From Alitta virens (lineage: Eukaryota; Annelida; Polychaeta; Phyllodocida; Nereididae), in NCBI GenBank assembly GCA_932294295.1, contig OW028585.1, positions 15,470,771-15,534,770 on the forward strand: 64,000 nt of DNA, read 5' to 3'. A program made the position numbers and the translations under genes. Position 1 is the stretch's first letter. Each line of letters starts with the position of its first letter. This document shows, piece after piece, positions 1 through 10,078 of the stretch. The notes beneath the pieces were generated by a model. That model did no database searches, was not told the origin of the DNA, and worked only from the letters and a program-made list of their open reading frames with translations.

Positions 1-490
1 ATGGTGATGGTAATACTCCAGGTTAAAATTGCATTTGTTAATGGGTGTTTGGACTGTTATATCTATGAACAATGCCCCCCCCCCCCCCCCCACCAAACTC
101 ACGTTAATTAAGCTGCATTCAACCTGCTTGTCATCTGCCCAGACTGACTTTTGGTGATTTGTAATTTGCTGCAGTCCCTGCAACCTGCCCAATACCTCCA
201 ATAGCTTTTGCCTTGCCATAATGCTGACCCCACTGGAATGATTCTGTGGTCGTTATCACGCCCACGAATAAAAAAAAGATGGTAATCTCAGCTTTCAGAA
301 AAGCTTTGAATATTCAAAATCAGATGTAATTAACTGACAGTTAATATACAGTTCAAAGAACAATTTCCTATGGTGATTTTCTACTTTGCCTGATTTCTGA
401 CAATATAATTCCTCACATTTCTTTATATTTAACTAGGAATTAGTAAAAAATTTCACTGAGTATACTTCCCATTGGGATAGTCTTCTTAAG
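1..490. other. upstream spacer of zinc-finger copy 1
   Basis: No coding potential is visible. The stretch holds a run of 17 C at 75-91. At about 150-275 there is a segment ending in an A-rich run that resembles 33390-33470, possibly the tail of a shared retroelement. From about 275 onward it becomes similar to sequence upstream of the two other zinc-finger copies (about 6715 and 9310). Confidence 0.5.
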
Positions 491-571
491 TTTACACCAG
501 GTGGCAGCCCATTACAGTTAAACAATATTCTAGGGGTGATATACCTTGAGACACAGGTGACCTACTTCCTA
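491..571 (+). promoter_or_regulatory. conserved upstream block of zinc-finger copy 1 with CTCF-like motif
   Basis: This block recurs at 6911-6987 and 9419-9491, each time upstream of a zinc-finger array and better conserved than the surrounding sequence. It contains CACCAGGTGGCAGC at 495-508, close to the known CTCF core, then an AT-rich stretch, then ACACAGGTGACCTACTT with a 9-bp palindrome. The repeated conservation is seen directly. A regulatory role, such as a promoter or an insulator bound by CTCF or an E-box factor, is inference. Confidence 0.45.
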
Positions 572-648
572 TCCATGCAATCACAACAACCAAAGATATC
601 ATCACATTTGAAGTGATAAAAAACGTTCTAGTAGGCTAACATTTGAAG

Positions 649-1740
649 ATGGATGGTAAGAGTGCACATGAGAGAGATCAACGTTATCCGTGTGAAGTTT
701 GTGGAAAGGAATTTACAAGGAAATATCTAAATAAACACATGAAAATTCACAGTAGGGAGATAGCTTACACTTGCAATGTCTGTGGAAAAGGATTTACACA
801 GCCAGGTCCCCTGATCCAACACATGACAGTTCACAGTGAAGAGAGAACTTCAACTTACATTTGCCAAATCTGTGGAAAAGGATATAACTGGCTAAGTAGC
901 TTCAACAAACACATGATGGTACACAGTGGAGAGAAACCTTATACATGTGATGTCTGTGCTAAACAATTTAAACTACAAAGTGACCTGACAAGACACATGA
1001 GGGTACACAGTGAAGAAAGACCTTACACTTGCGAAGTCTGCGAGAAGGGGTTTACGTGGCAAAATGGTCTCAAACTGCACATGATGACACATAGTGGACT
1101 GAGTGGAGAGATGCCTTATACTTGCAATGTCTGTGGAAAAGGATGTAAAGCGCAAGGTAACCTGATCAGGCACATGAGGGTACACAGTGGAGAGACACCT
1201 TATGATTGTGATGTGTGTGGGAAAAGGTTTAAATACCAGAGTAGTCTGAAAACACACAAAATAATGCACACTGAAGAGAGACCTTACACTTGCAATGTCT
1301 GCGAGAAGAATTTTCCCGTGTCAAATGCTCTAACCATGCACATGAAAGTGCACAGTGGGGAAAAGAATTGCATGTGTGATGTCTGTGGGAAAAGATTTAG
1401 ACAACAAGGTGAACTGACGGTGCACATGAGGATACACAGTGGAGAGAGACCTTACACTTGTGATGTATGTGGTAAAGGATTTAACAGGAAATCTGCCCTG
1501 ACCAGACATACGAGTATACATATACACAGTGGAGAGAAACCTTACTGTTGCAATGTATGTGAGAAAGTATTTGCAGAGCAAAGTTACCTGACCAAACACA
1601 TGAGGATACACAGTGGAGTGAGGCCTTACACTTGCAATGTCTGTGGGAAAGGATTTATACAGCAAAGTGACCTGACCAGACACATGAGAATTCACACTAG
1701 AGAGAGACTTACACTTGCAACGCCTGTGGGAAAGGATTAA
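649..1740 (+). CDS. C2H2 zinc-finger protein, copy 1 (12 fingers, frame-broken tail)
   Basis: An intronless reading frame of 363 residues consists almost wholly of C2H2 fingers of the CxxC-x12-HxxxH type, joined by HSGEKPY/HSGERPY-like linkers. I count 12 complete fingers, from about residue 14 to the end. The ATG at 649 is chosen because the frame extends only to a TTG upstream and the first finger follows a short leader. Arrays like this bind DNA, with helix residues reading bases, and act in the nucleus; the target cannot be told from the sequence. No KRAB, BTB or other effector domain is seen. The last residues leave the finger frame because a base appears to be missing near 1706 (GAGACTT where sibling repeats have GAGACCTT), so translation ends early at 1740. 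The paralogues at 7110-8321 and 10079-10909 lie downstream in the same orientation. It could be expressed as a truncated protein or be a young pseudogene. Confidence 0.75.
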   Translation: MDGKSAHERDQRYPCEVCGKEFTRKYLNKHMKIHSREIAYTCNVCGKGFTQPGPLIQHMTVHSEERTSTYICQICGKGYNWLSSFNKHMMVHSGEKPYTCDVCAKQFKLQSDLTRHMRVHSEERPYTCEVCEKGFTWQNGLKLHMMTHSGLSGEMPYTCNVCGKGCKAQGNLIRHMRVHSGETPYDCDVCGKRFKYQSSLKTHKIMHTEERPYTCNVCEKNFPVSNALTMHMKVHSGEKNCMCDVCGKRFRQQGELTVHMRIHSGERPYTCDVCGKGFNRKSALTRHTSIHIHSGEKPYCCNVCEKVFAEQSYLTKHMRIHSGVRPYTCNVCGKGFIQQSDLTRHMRIHTRERLTLATPVGKD

Positions 1741-1951
1741 CACAGCAAAGTGACCTGACCACACACATGTGGATTCATAATGAAGAGAACCCTTACATGT
1801 GATGCATGTGGGAAACAAATACACAGGCCTGGCCATCTACATCATGCACATGAGGATACACATTGGAGAGAAACTTACACTTGCAGTGTTTGTGGGAAAT
1901 GATATGCACAGCAGAATGGTCTGAATGCACACTTGAAGATACATGGTTGAG
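1741..1951 (+). pseudogene. decayed C-terminal fingers of zinc-finger copy 1
   Basis: After the premature stop, finger-coding sequence continues in other frames: a finger-like unit at about 1741-1790, one at about 1790-1860 and a last one at about 1875-1951. The end matches the C-terminus of the intact paralogue (residues like NAHxKxHG then stop). At least two frame changes and an in-frame TGA in the last unit show that this tail is no longer translated with the array. Confidence 0.7.
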
Positions 1952-1959
1952 CGAGGTCT

Positions 1960-2830
1960 TATGCTTGCAAATTGCATTGATCGAAGGAGATTCACCCTAG
2001 AAAATTCACATAGACAGACATCCAAAAAAGATTTTGATGGAAAATATCTTGTATGGGACATTGTCCCCTTGTTACTGAAAACCAGCAGGACATCTTGGAT
2101 ACCAATGGGATGCGCATTACAAGCAGACTACCACCTACTACTAGTACTACATGAGGAGTAATAACCGCACGCAGGTAGGTGTCCTGTAGTTCCTTATAAT
2201 TAACGCGTAATATGGTATACATATTATGCATATCAATGTGTTGCTTATAAAAGTGTAATCTGTTTGTTTCAGATGCAAGATGAGAACCCTCAGTGCAAGA
2301 TGGTTTCACTTAATCTACAACGTTGGGCGCTACTCTGGTTCACTCATCCCATGTGATCACCTTCGCCATTCTGTCCGTCGGGGTGGCAACATATATGCTG
2401 AGACTTTTTACATGTTAGATAATGTGCATATTACCCAAATATGAAATAACCAAACATGAAAAGTATGTCATTTGTCTTGATCAGAATGTGAAGCTCTCTT
2501 CAAACCAGTTTAAAACCATTGTGGCTCATCTGGTCCATATTGAATATGGTGTGCCCGAACTGAGTATAACCAAACCCTGTTATCTTAATGATGACCATCA
2601 GAATCAGATGGGTTATTTAGCTTCTTCTGAATGTAACCCTGACCAAGAACATGACTGGGTTGATTAAACCAGCTAGTAAGTGCCTATGTGCACTCTGTGT
2701 TTCACTCTGTATATAGCCGATACACAATAAAAAATGTTGTAGCAAACAACTCTAAAATCGATGTGTTTCTTATGTGTATATGAATATGTAATATAATTGG
2801 ATGGGCATATAAAGCTCTACTTCCCACCAG
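1960..2830. other. spacer after zinc-finger copy 1
   Basis: I recognise no gene here. Short open stretches (for example 2422-2667, 81 residues) resemble no family I know. AATAAA occurs near 2726 and could serve as a poly(A) signal for the upstream gene. Confidence 0.4.
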
Positions 2831-3059
2831 ATGATCTATGAGACACTTCCATGTCATATGGAGAACTTCAATAACTATGAGGGATCATTTTATCCTGAGA
2901 CACGAGTTAAACGGAAGCTCTCTGTCCACACAGATTTCTGTGGCATCAGATAAGTGGTTTGTGATGGGACGTGCAAAAGAGTCAAATTGTCTTTCTCAGT
3001 CAGATTGTAATCCTCACCGAAGAACTTGCTGCTACACTGGTTAGGAGTGGTGTGTCTGA

Positions 3060-3900
3060 TCGAGCAGGCATGATGGTTGTCAGTGGAACTGCAAGAAGTC
3101 TTTGGCTCACAGACTTGGCATGAAACTGCCGCTCGATCTATTCGATGAAAGCGTCGTCAGCTCCGGGAAAAAGGGGCCAGAGCTATCAGAACTACATTTG
3201 AGCCAAAAGTACCACTTATTACATGTACACTGGGATGGTAAACTTCTGCCTGATCTTACTGGATCAGAGACTGTTGATCGGCTTCCTGTGTTAGTTTCAG
3301 GTCAAGGTGTTGCTCAACTGTAAGCAGTCCCCAAGCTTCAGACAAAGTGGTGTGGCCCAAGCACATGCTGATATATTGAAGCAGTGGAGAATGACCAGCA
3401 AGTCTGTGTTTCGATACTTGGCCGTGATCTCCTCCAAAAGTATGCAGAAATCAATAAAGCCATTTCTGAAGTCACCAGCCAGAAGATCATCTTTGGTATC
3501 TATCAGAATCCCTTCTTGGACTCACCCTTTTGACATGGATGTAACCGATGAGACCAAATCACTTATGGTTGATGCTATGAACACAAGTGATGGTTAGAAA
3601 AAGCCTCTAAACAGAGCTGTAGTTAACATGAAAACATTAAATACGAAGACACTTCCCAATTTTACAACTAAGAATACCATGAAGTTCCTGTTGACCCTTG
3701 AAATCTCTCCAAAGTTTCTTGAGACTCCACCGTCAACTTGGAGCAGCTGAGATGATTTTCAATCCAACAAGATTAAGTCTCTGCAGTCTGTCATCAATGA
3801 CCATGCTGAGTGTGGTGTTGTCTTGGTCCAGGACTTCAGTGGCACCCTAATACATGATGAGGAGCAGCTTCAGTTCCTCCTGCAGAAGGTTCCCTAATGC
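3060..3900 (+). pseudogene. degenerate coding relic of an unrecognised, probably mobile gene
   Basis: Protein-like fragments follow one another on the + strand in changing frames. One at about 3102-3323 contains HWDGKLLPDLTG and VDRLPVLVSG. One at about 3405-3530 contains GRDLLQKY followed by a helix. One at about 3745-3895 contains INDHAECGVVLVQDFSG and EEQLQFLLQKV. The pieces feel like a family of long invertebrate proteins of transposon-like distribution, but I cannot name it with confidence. Frame changes and stops (such as TGA near 3748) make it a pseudogene. The order is colinear, as expected for a single decayed gene. Confidence 0.4.
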
Positions 3901-3904
3901 CCTC

Positions 3905-4800
3905 AAATGGACTATGAAAGAGCAACATTAAACTGCTGATAATGTCTGGTACTGAGTAGGAGATTCGCAAATGAACACTCTTACAAGTTATTGTACATAT
4001 ACTGCATTATGTGTGTTAATATTTCCTTTGCTGTACAAATGCTGTGTTGTTGTTGGAATTTATCATTTATTCTAGTTTATTTTAGGCAATATTTCATTTC
4101 AGTGTTTGCACAAATTGGGCTCTTTTCTATGCTAAATATATGATACACATATTGATGTTACCTCAGAGTATAAGAAGATATCTTAAAATTCTTTTGCATG
4201 TCCACTCTGTATATCTAAGTATGTCTAACGTTCATTGATGAAATATACTTAAATATGAATATTGCTGGATTAAAGAAATATTTCCAAATTTGTTAAATGT
4301 GTGTATGTTATGATAATAAACATTCATTTAGGTCCTTCCTTAGAGAAAATTAATACAGAGCAATATCCTTTATGTAATGCCTTTATGAGTAGAAATTCAA
4401 GAGCTTTGAGCGACCTCTAAATATGTGCAGACTTTTGTTAAATTAGGTACATCATAATTTTGAAACAAATGCAAGATGTTTACAGGGGGTCGGAAAAAAA
4501 AAAGTATACCTTTTTTTTCTTAATGGATAAGGACCATGGGTAGCAAGCACCCAAGTGGACAGGAATGTTTTAATATGTGTGCCATATGGCAACTCGTTGG
4601 TGAGCTCACCCAGATGGTCCCCTGTTTCCAATAATTCCTTTTCCCAGGTTTTTTCTGGTATACTGAAAAGATGAAGGTGAGCGAGAGAGGTTGTAAACGC
4701 CTATGATTTCGTTTGTGAATTTGTTCTCCTCCACAAAGGTCTCTGCAGATTTCAACTTGACTACAATCACTTCAATGTGAAAGTTACCATCTAAGCTGGA
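3905..4800. other. AT-rich spacer
   Basis: I see no gene, RNA or clear mobile element here. It contains A- and T-runs around 4493-4520. At its right end the sequence runs into the polymerase relic. Confidence 0.4.
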
Positions 4801-5965
4801 TCGTTTCTGATTTTGGTGTATTCAGACTTTGTCTTCATGTACTGTGTACGGGGGAGGTCACTGCATTGAATATACTTGCCTCACTCGAGACCAAATTTTT
4901 GGGATGCCGAAGGCATGGACATACATGCCTCAAAGACAGACATGCGCGTAATCGAAAACTGGAACTACTCTGGAAAGATCCACCAGAGAACTCTCTCCAG
5001 ACTGAAAGAAATTAGTAGCAAAGGGTTCAATGTTGTGCATATATGGGAACATAGGCGTAGGAGGCACCTTTCTTTTGGGGGGGCAAAGGTCATCTTGCCC
5101 GAATTTTAAGGCTTTTATTAGCACCCCTTTATGCCCGAATTTTTCAACTTTTTGCCCGAATTTTTGGCTTTCCTGGACACTTGGGGGGCGGGGCCATTGC
5201 CCCCCCCCCCCGCCCCTCCCCCACCTCCTACGCCTATGTATGGGAATGTGAGTTTCATAACATGGTCAAACATAACAGGGACCTCAAAGAGATTGTAGCA
5301 TCAGTGGACCTGGCTACACCTCTGAAAATATGTAATTCTGTTTTTGGTTGACACGTCTCACCTGTGAGCCTGTTTCATAAAGCAGCGGAGAATGAGGAAA
5401 TCAAATATTATGATGGGACCTCCCCCTATAGTTACATTAACGTGACAGCCAGGTACCCTACATGTCACCCTGAGATAATAGCGGAATAGACCAAAATAGA
5501 TTACATATTGCAGTCATATTATGGTTTGGGGAAAATTAAAGTGGCTCCTCCAAGGAAGCTGTTCATTCCTGTGCTCCCTATGAGATGCAATATGTGAATC
5601 TGTAATGGGTAATTGAAGTTTCCATTGTGCACATTATGCACCCAAACAGAAAGCAGCGACCCTTGTAACTGTAGTGAAGCCCAGAGAGCTATCTTGTACA
5701 TGGACAACAGAGGAGGTCAAGGTCTTCCTTAAACATGGATATAAAATCCTCAAAATTTATGAAATTTATCACTATGCCGAGACCACCCATGATATTAACT
5801 GTAACATTTTTCATGAATATGTTAAAATGTTCCTGAAAGTCAAGCAGCTAGGAGGCCTCAGGCTACCCAAGCGTCAGAGAAAGACAAAGACACATACATT
5901 CAGTATTATCATGAGAAGCAGGGATACTTCTCGAGGGTCTAGTAGATATCAAAGCATTGCGAGAT
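4800..5965 (+). pseudogene. relic of a family B DNA polymerase (Polinton/Maverick-like)
   Basis: Pieces in several frames resemble the protein-primed family B polymerase of Polinton/Maverick elements. At 4876-5049 a helical piece ends in VVHIWE. The same coding continues after a 189-bp inserted MITE as ECEFHN (from about 5247). A piece with YYDGTSPYSYINVTARYP lies near 5406-5460, corresponding to the polymerase palm motif in which D, Y and P are typical. A cysteine-rich piece lies near 5590-5690. The last part, around 5695-5850, has CTWTTEEV followed by GYKILKIYE. Several in-frame stops and frame changes show that it is dead. No integrase, ATPase, protease or capsid gene is visible next to it, so it is a fragment. 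Family assignment rests on pattern recognition. Confidence 0.55.
5050..5238. mobile_element. hAT-type MITE (189 bp) inside the polymerase relic
   Basis: Terminal inverted repeats CATAGGCGTAGGAGG (5050-5064) and CCTCCTACGCCTATG (5224-5238) are perfect. They are flanked by identical 8-bp direct repeats TATGGGAA at 5042-5049 and 5239-5246, the duplication length typical of hAT transposons. The interior is non-coding and has a C-run at about 5200-5210. It splits the polymerase relic between a tryptophan-glutamate pair and the next residues. Confidence 0.85.
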
Positions 5966-5974
5966 AGGCCGTGG

Positions 5975-6700
5975 AAGTCACTACGCACGTTAAATTTAAC
6001 TAAGCGGTGAACAAAATAGTTCTTTATAATCGGTTTGGTATGACGTTGCATTGGTGTATTTAGTACAGGAACGTGGCATATTCAATTCTCATGATTAATA
6101 TAAACCTTTCTACATAGTCAAATGGCTTGCTCCCCCATTGGGATCCTTGCTCCCCCGAATTCTCCAAGACCCTCTCCTGCGGAAAGGTGTTATTGAGGGC
6201 CTTGCGTCAAGACAGGCCCATTTCCCTGATTGATATTGCAAAGCATACTGCATCATTGACAGCTGACTATAAGTATCATAAACATCTCTAAATCTGGCTA
6301 TCGAAGTTTTAGTAGAATCAAGTCTAACCATCTAGTGGGGACAAATTTAGAATGTTGTGCAGATGGCTAAACATCCTTTACCATTTTTGTCTGCAGTCCA
6401 AGATACAAGGTTGGCTGAACTTTGGGATTTTCAGAAAATGTACACTTCAAACTTTTTTAGGTACCTTTATAAAAGAACCCAGGTTTAGTTTTCCCCCTTT
6501 TTATGTTTTCAGAGATGACATTTTTTTACAGGGAGGGGATAGAGGCTAGGGTTAGCATTAGGTTTAGGGTTAATTTGGGTGCGGGCCCATACACTTGGTC
6601 ATCATCGCAGTCCCTATATGGTGGTGGACCCTCTGCCTCACGTCATGATGTCCTTGTCATTGACAACATGCCCTTCAAAGCGACTGTTACTTTTCATTAT
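5975..6700. other. spacer between the polymerase relic and zinc-finger copy 2
   Basis: I find no supported gene. Around 6545-6580 there is a short run of telomere-like units (GTTAGC/GTTTAGGGTTA), too few to mean more than a simple repeat. A stretch at 6600-6700 is GC-richer than its surroundings but remains unassigned. Confidence 0.35.
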
Positions 6701-6910
6701 TTTATTCATAAATTAAGATGGTACTCTCAGCTTTCAGAAAATCTTTGAATTTTCAAAATCAGATAAAACTGACATTAAAGTACAGTTTAAGACAATTTCA
6801 CATGATTTTCTGCAACTTTGCTGATTTATGTAGGCAACATATATAAATTCTTTCAAATTTCTATTTAACAGGCCAATGAAATAATTCCCATTGGGATTTC
6901 CCTCTTCATT

Positions 6911-6987
6911 TTACACCAGGTGGCAGCACACTACAGTTAACAATATTCTAGGGGTTATATACCTTGAGACACAGGTGACCTACTTCC
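6911..6987 (+). promoter_or_regulatory. conserved upstream block of zinc-finger copy 2 with CTCF-like motif
   Basis: This is the second of three matching blocks. It holds CACCAGGTGGCAGC at 6914-6927 and ACACAGGTGACCTACTT at 6970-6986, about 120 bp before the start codon of the intact zinc-finger gene. Similarity to the first copy extends back to about 6715. Binding by CTCF or another factor is inferred from the motif only. Confidence 0.45.
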
Positions 6988-7109
6988 TCTGCATGCAGTT
7001 CACAACAACCTATGATTTCAATGAAATCCCTTTGAATGTTCATTAGCAGTCTGTGATCTGTTTGCTTGCTGCAATCACTACTACTCTGGTGACCAACTCC
7101 AGTGTAAAG

Positions 7110-8321
7110 ATGGAACGTTATCCTTGTTATTTTTGTGGAAAGGCATTTGTAAGTAAATATCTAATCAAACATATTAGGATACACAAAAAAGAGACCACTT
7201 ACACTTGCAAAGTCTGTGGGAAAGGGTTCTCACAGCCAGGTGACCTGATCCAACATATGACAGTTCACAGTGTAGAGAGAACTACTTCAACTTACATTTG
7301 CCATATCTGTGGAAGAGGATTTAACCAGCAAAGTGGCTTCAACAGACACATGATGATACACAGTGGAGAGAAACCTTATAAATGCAATGTCTGTGGGAAA
7401 GGATTTCCAGTGTCAAATGAATTGACCAACCACATGAGGATACACAGTGGAGAGAAACCTTACACTTGCAAAGTCTGTGGGAAAGGGTTTGCATGGCAAA
7501 ATGGTCTTAAACTGCACACAATGATACACAGTGGAGAGAGACCTTATACTTGCAATGTCTGCGGGAAAAAATGTCACTCGCAGACTAACCTAGTCATACA
7601 CAAGAGGGTACACACAGGAGAGACACCTTACACTTGTGATGTGTGTGGGAAAGGGTTTAAATACCATAGTAGTCTGAAAACACACAAAATAATGCACACT
7701 GAAGAGAGACCTTACACTTGCAATGTCTGTGGAAAAAGTTTTCCAGTTTCAAATGCTCTGACGGTGCACATGAAAGTGCACAGTGGGGAAAAGAATTGCA
7801 TGTGTGATGTCTGTGGGAAAAGATTCAGACTGCAAGGTGATCTGAATGGGCACATGAGGACACACAGTGGAGAAAGACCTTACATTTGTGAGGTATGTGG
7901 TAAAGGATTTAACAGGCGAGATACTTTAACCAGACACATGCGGACACACAGTGAGAAAAGAGATAAAAGGAGCCTGACCGTACATGTGAAAAATCACTGT
8001 TGCGATGTATGCAAGAAAGGATTTGCTAGGAAAAGTGACCTGACCAGACACATGTGGATCCACAATGGAGTGAAACCGTTTATTTGCAGTGTCTGTGGGA
8101 AAGGCTTTACAATGCAATATGGTCTAACGAGACACATGATAATACACAGTGGAGAAAAACCTTACACTTGCGATGTATGTGGAAAAAAGTTTAACCGGAA
8201 AGAATGCATATCCCTCCACATGAGGTTACACAGTGGAGAGAAACCTTACAAATGCAGTGTCTGTGACAAAGGATATGCACAGCAGAACGGTCTGAATGCA
8301 CACATGAAGACACATGGTTGA
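7110..8321 (+). CDS. C2H2 zinc-finger protein, copy 2 (14 fingers, intact)
   Basis: A 403-residue intronless frame encodes 14 tandem C2H2 fingers from about residue 4 to the C-terminus, with linkers of the HSGEKPY kind. The start is the ATG at 7110, directly before the first finger (MERYPCYFCGK). The only earlier in-frame start-like codon is a GTG. Between fingers 10 and 11 the linker is unusual: a basic segment plus a degenerate half finger replaces a normal unit. The protein should bind a long DNA site in the nucleus; no effector domain is present. Fingers 7 to 9 are very close to those of copy 1, which fits recent duplication or gene conversion. AATAAA occurs at 8493-8498. It is the best preserved of three tandem paralogues and the likeliest functional one. 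Confidence 0.85.
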   Translation: MERYPCYFCGKAFVSKYLIKHIRIHKKETTYTCKVCGKGFSQPGDLIQHMTVHSVERTTSTYICHICGRGFNQQSGFNRHMMIHSGEKPYKCNVCGKGFPVSNELTNHMRIHSGEKPYTCKVCGKGFAWQNGLKLHTMIHSGERPYTCNVCGKKCHSQTNLVIHKRVHTGETPYTCDVCGKGFKYHSSLKTHKIMHTEERPYTCNVCGKSFPVSNALTVHMKVHSGEKNCMCDVCGKRFRLQGDLNGHMRTHSGERPYICEVCGKGFNRRDTLTRHMRTHSEKRDKRSLTVHVKNHCCDVCKKGFARKSDLTRHMWIHNGVKPFICSVCGKGFTMQYGLTRHMIIHSGEKPYTCDVCGKKFNRKECISLHMRLHSGEKPYKCSVCDKGYAQQNGLNAHMKTHG

Positions 8322-8329
8322 GAGAGGTC

Positions 8330-9290
8330 CTACATCTTGACAGACATCCACCATCAATGTTTATGTGAAGAGTGCTGGAACAAGGTTATTGTTAGGATTA
8401 CTAATGTGCCTCAAAGGGGTCTCTCTCAACGAAGTTAAATCACATATATATCTATAGATTATTGGTACACCTGTCAGTTTAATTTTTCTGTAAATAAATG
8501 AATCTTGAGTTCTGTGAACATACAAATTTATTAGTTTGGGTTGTGATTGAAATATTATTATTATGTGTATTTTGTCCAAATTATCAATGTTTTGTAGTAA
8601 ATTTATTCATCTTACAAGTAAGATTGTAAATTACCGTTGTTATTGATTAAATAACAATTTAATTCCAAGGAATAATAAAGGGAAATATCTGAAACTTTTA
8701 AAATTATGTAGATTTAAGAGGGCAGGTGAGAAGTGTACGAAGCAGTTACAAGTAAAGGAAAATGAAATTATTATTGATTATTATGAAAGATTTGAGCTGT
8801 TTTTCTCACACATAATTTTGCTTAATTGCTTAAACATTAAATTAAAGTGCTTAAAAATAAGTTTCTATTCTAATAAGTATGTCAAGTTAATTATACTAGT
8901 TTCTTCCTTGCAAGTCAATTGGCCTTAATTTGCAGCAAATTTGGCCGTGTCTGCAGGACAGTGCAGGTCAACTCCTGAATCATTCATGAGCTTGCTAAAA
9001 CCCTTTCTTAGTCAAGATCTTCTCATACACTATATGTGAGAAACTGGACATTTTGAAGGATGTGTAATTAGCCTTCCATGATTACCCTTCATATGAACTG
9101 AGGTAATCTGCCAGTTATACATTTTTGCTGTGCGTACACGTTCAAGTGTCCTGGTCTTATTTATGATATTATATTATATGTATAATTTTGAGATATAATT
9201 AAAAACTATAAAATTATACAATGGTAACAAGTGAGAAATGAGATGCATTTTCTAAGTTATTTTTCATTATTTACATTAAAAAAAGATAGT
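8330..9290. other. AT-rich 3' region and spacer after zinc-finger copy 2
   Basis: This is probably the 3' untranslated region followed by intergenic sequence. AATAAA hexamers occur at 8493 and near 8673. I see no other gene or recognisable mobile element. Confidence 0.4.
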
Positions 9291-9418
9291 GCCCTAGCTG
9301 TCTTCAATTTTTAGAAAGAAATAATCTCAGCTTTTAGAAAGCGTTGAATTTTAGCCGATGAAAACTGACAGTTAATGTACAGTTCGAAAGAAGACCAAAG
9401 GTAATTTTCTGCAGAAGT

Positions 9419-9491
9419 TTGCACCAGGTGGCAGCACATTACAGATAAATAATCCAGGGGCTACATAGATTGAGACACAGGTGACCTACTT
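9419..9491 (+). promoter_or_regulatory. conserved upstream block of zinc-finger copy 3 with CTCF-like motif
   Basis: This is the third matching block, with CACCAGGTGGCAGC at 9422-9435 and ACACAGGTGACCTACTT at about 9475-9491. It is retained although the coding start just downstream is destroyed. That fits either recent decay or selection on the block itself. Confidence 0.4.
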
Positions 9492-9539
9492 GCTGTGTAT
9501 ACAGTTCACAACATTGTTATTGTTAGTTACGCTTGAAGA

Positions 9540-10075
9540 GGGAAGTACACAACATGGAAGGATGTTATCCTTAATGTTTGTGGTAAGGAATTTACAAGGA
9601 AAAATATTAACACTTGTGACATAACATAATAAGCATTGATAAGGATACACAGTAGCTCACAGTGGAGATAGAACGTAGGGTTTGGACTGTCCTACTCCTA
9701 CAATGTATAGGGAAAAACGGCAACTCAAATCTTGCATATATTTAATCACTGTAGCCTGTAGGGTCAAGGAGGGTAATTCCGTCCAATTGTGGTTTAGAAT
9801 GACGCCACATGAGGGACCATAGGTTATTTTTTGAAAAATCAATTATTACATTTTTAAAGTATAAGGAGTCCAATTCTGTCCTTGTGGAGGGTGAATCCGT
9901 CCAACTAAAATATATGCTCCCTGCGAATGCTTCAGCTGCACTATAGATGGCAGCACTTTTCCTAGCTTGAAGATAAACCTTACAACTGCAATCTCTGTGG
10001 AAAAAGATTTACATTGCAAAGTACACAAAAATACAAACGTACACAAAAATACACAGTGGGTAAAAAATTACATTT
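9540..10075 (+). pseudogene. decayed N-terminal part of zinc-finger copy 3
   Basis: At 9556-9605 a fragment matches the leader and first finger of copies 1 and 2 but with frame loss. At 9965-10075 further finger fragments (CNLCGKRF, then ICDECGKRF) appear in another frame. About 350 bp of unrelated sequence lies between them. The original 5' end of this copy is broken. Confidence 0.55.
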
Positions 10076-10078
10076 GTG

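Noticed and set aside
1330..1836. Long minus-strand open frames opposite the zinc-finger arrays (also near 973-1269, 10097-10894)
   Set aside because: They mirror the repetitive finger-coding strand, have no start context or domain, and repeat with the finger period.
6545..6580. Telomeric repeat array
   Set aside because: Only a few imperfect GTTAGG-like units are present.
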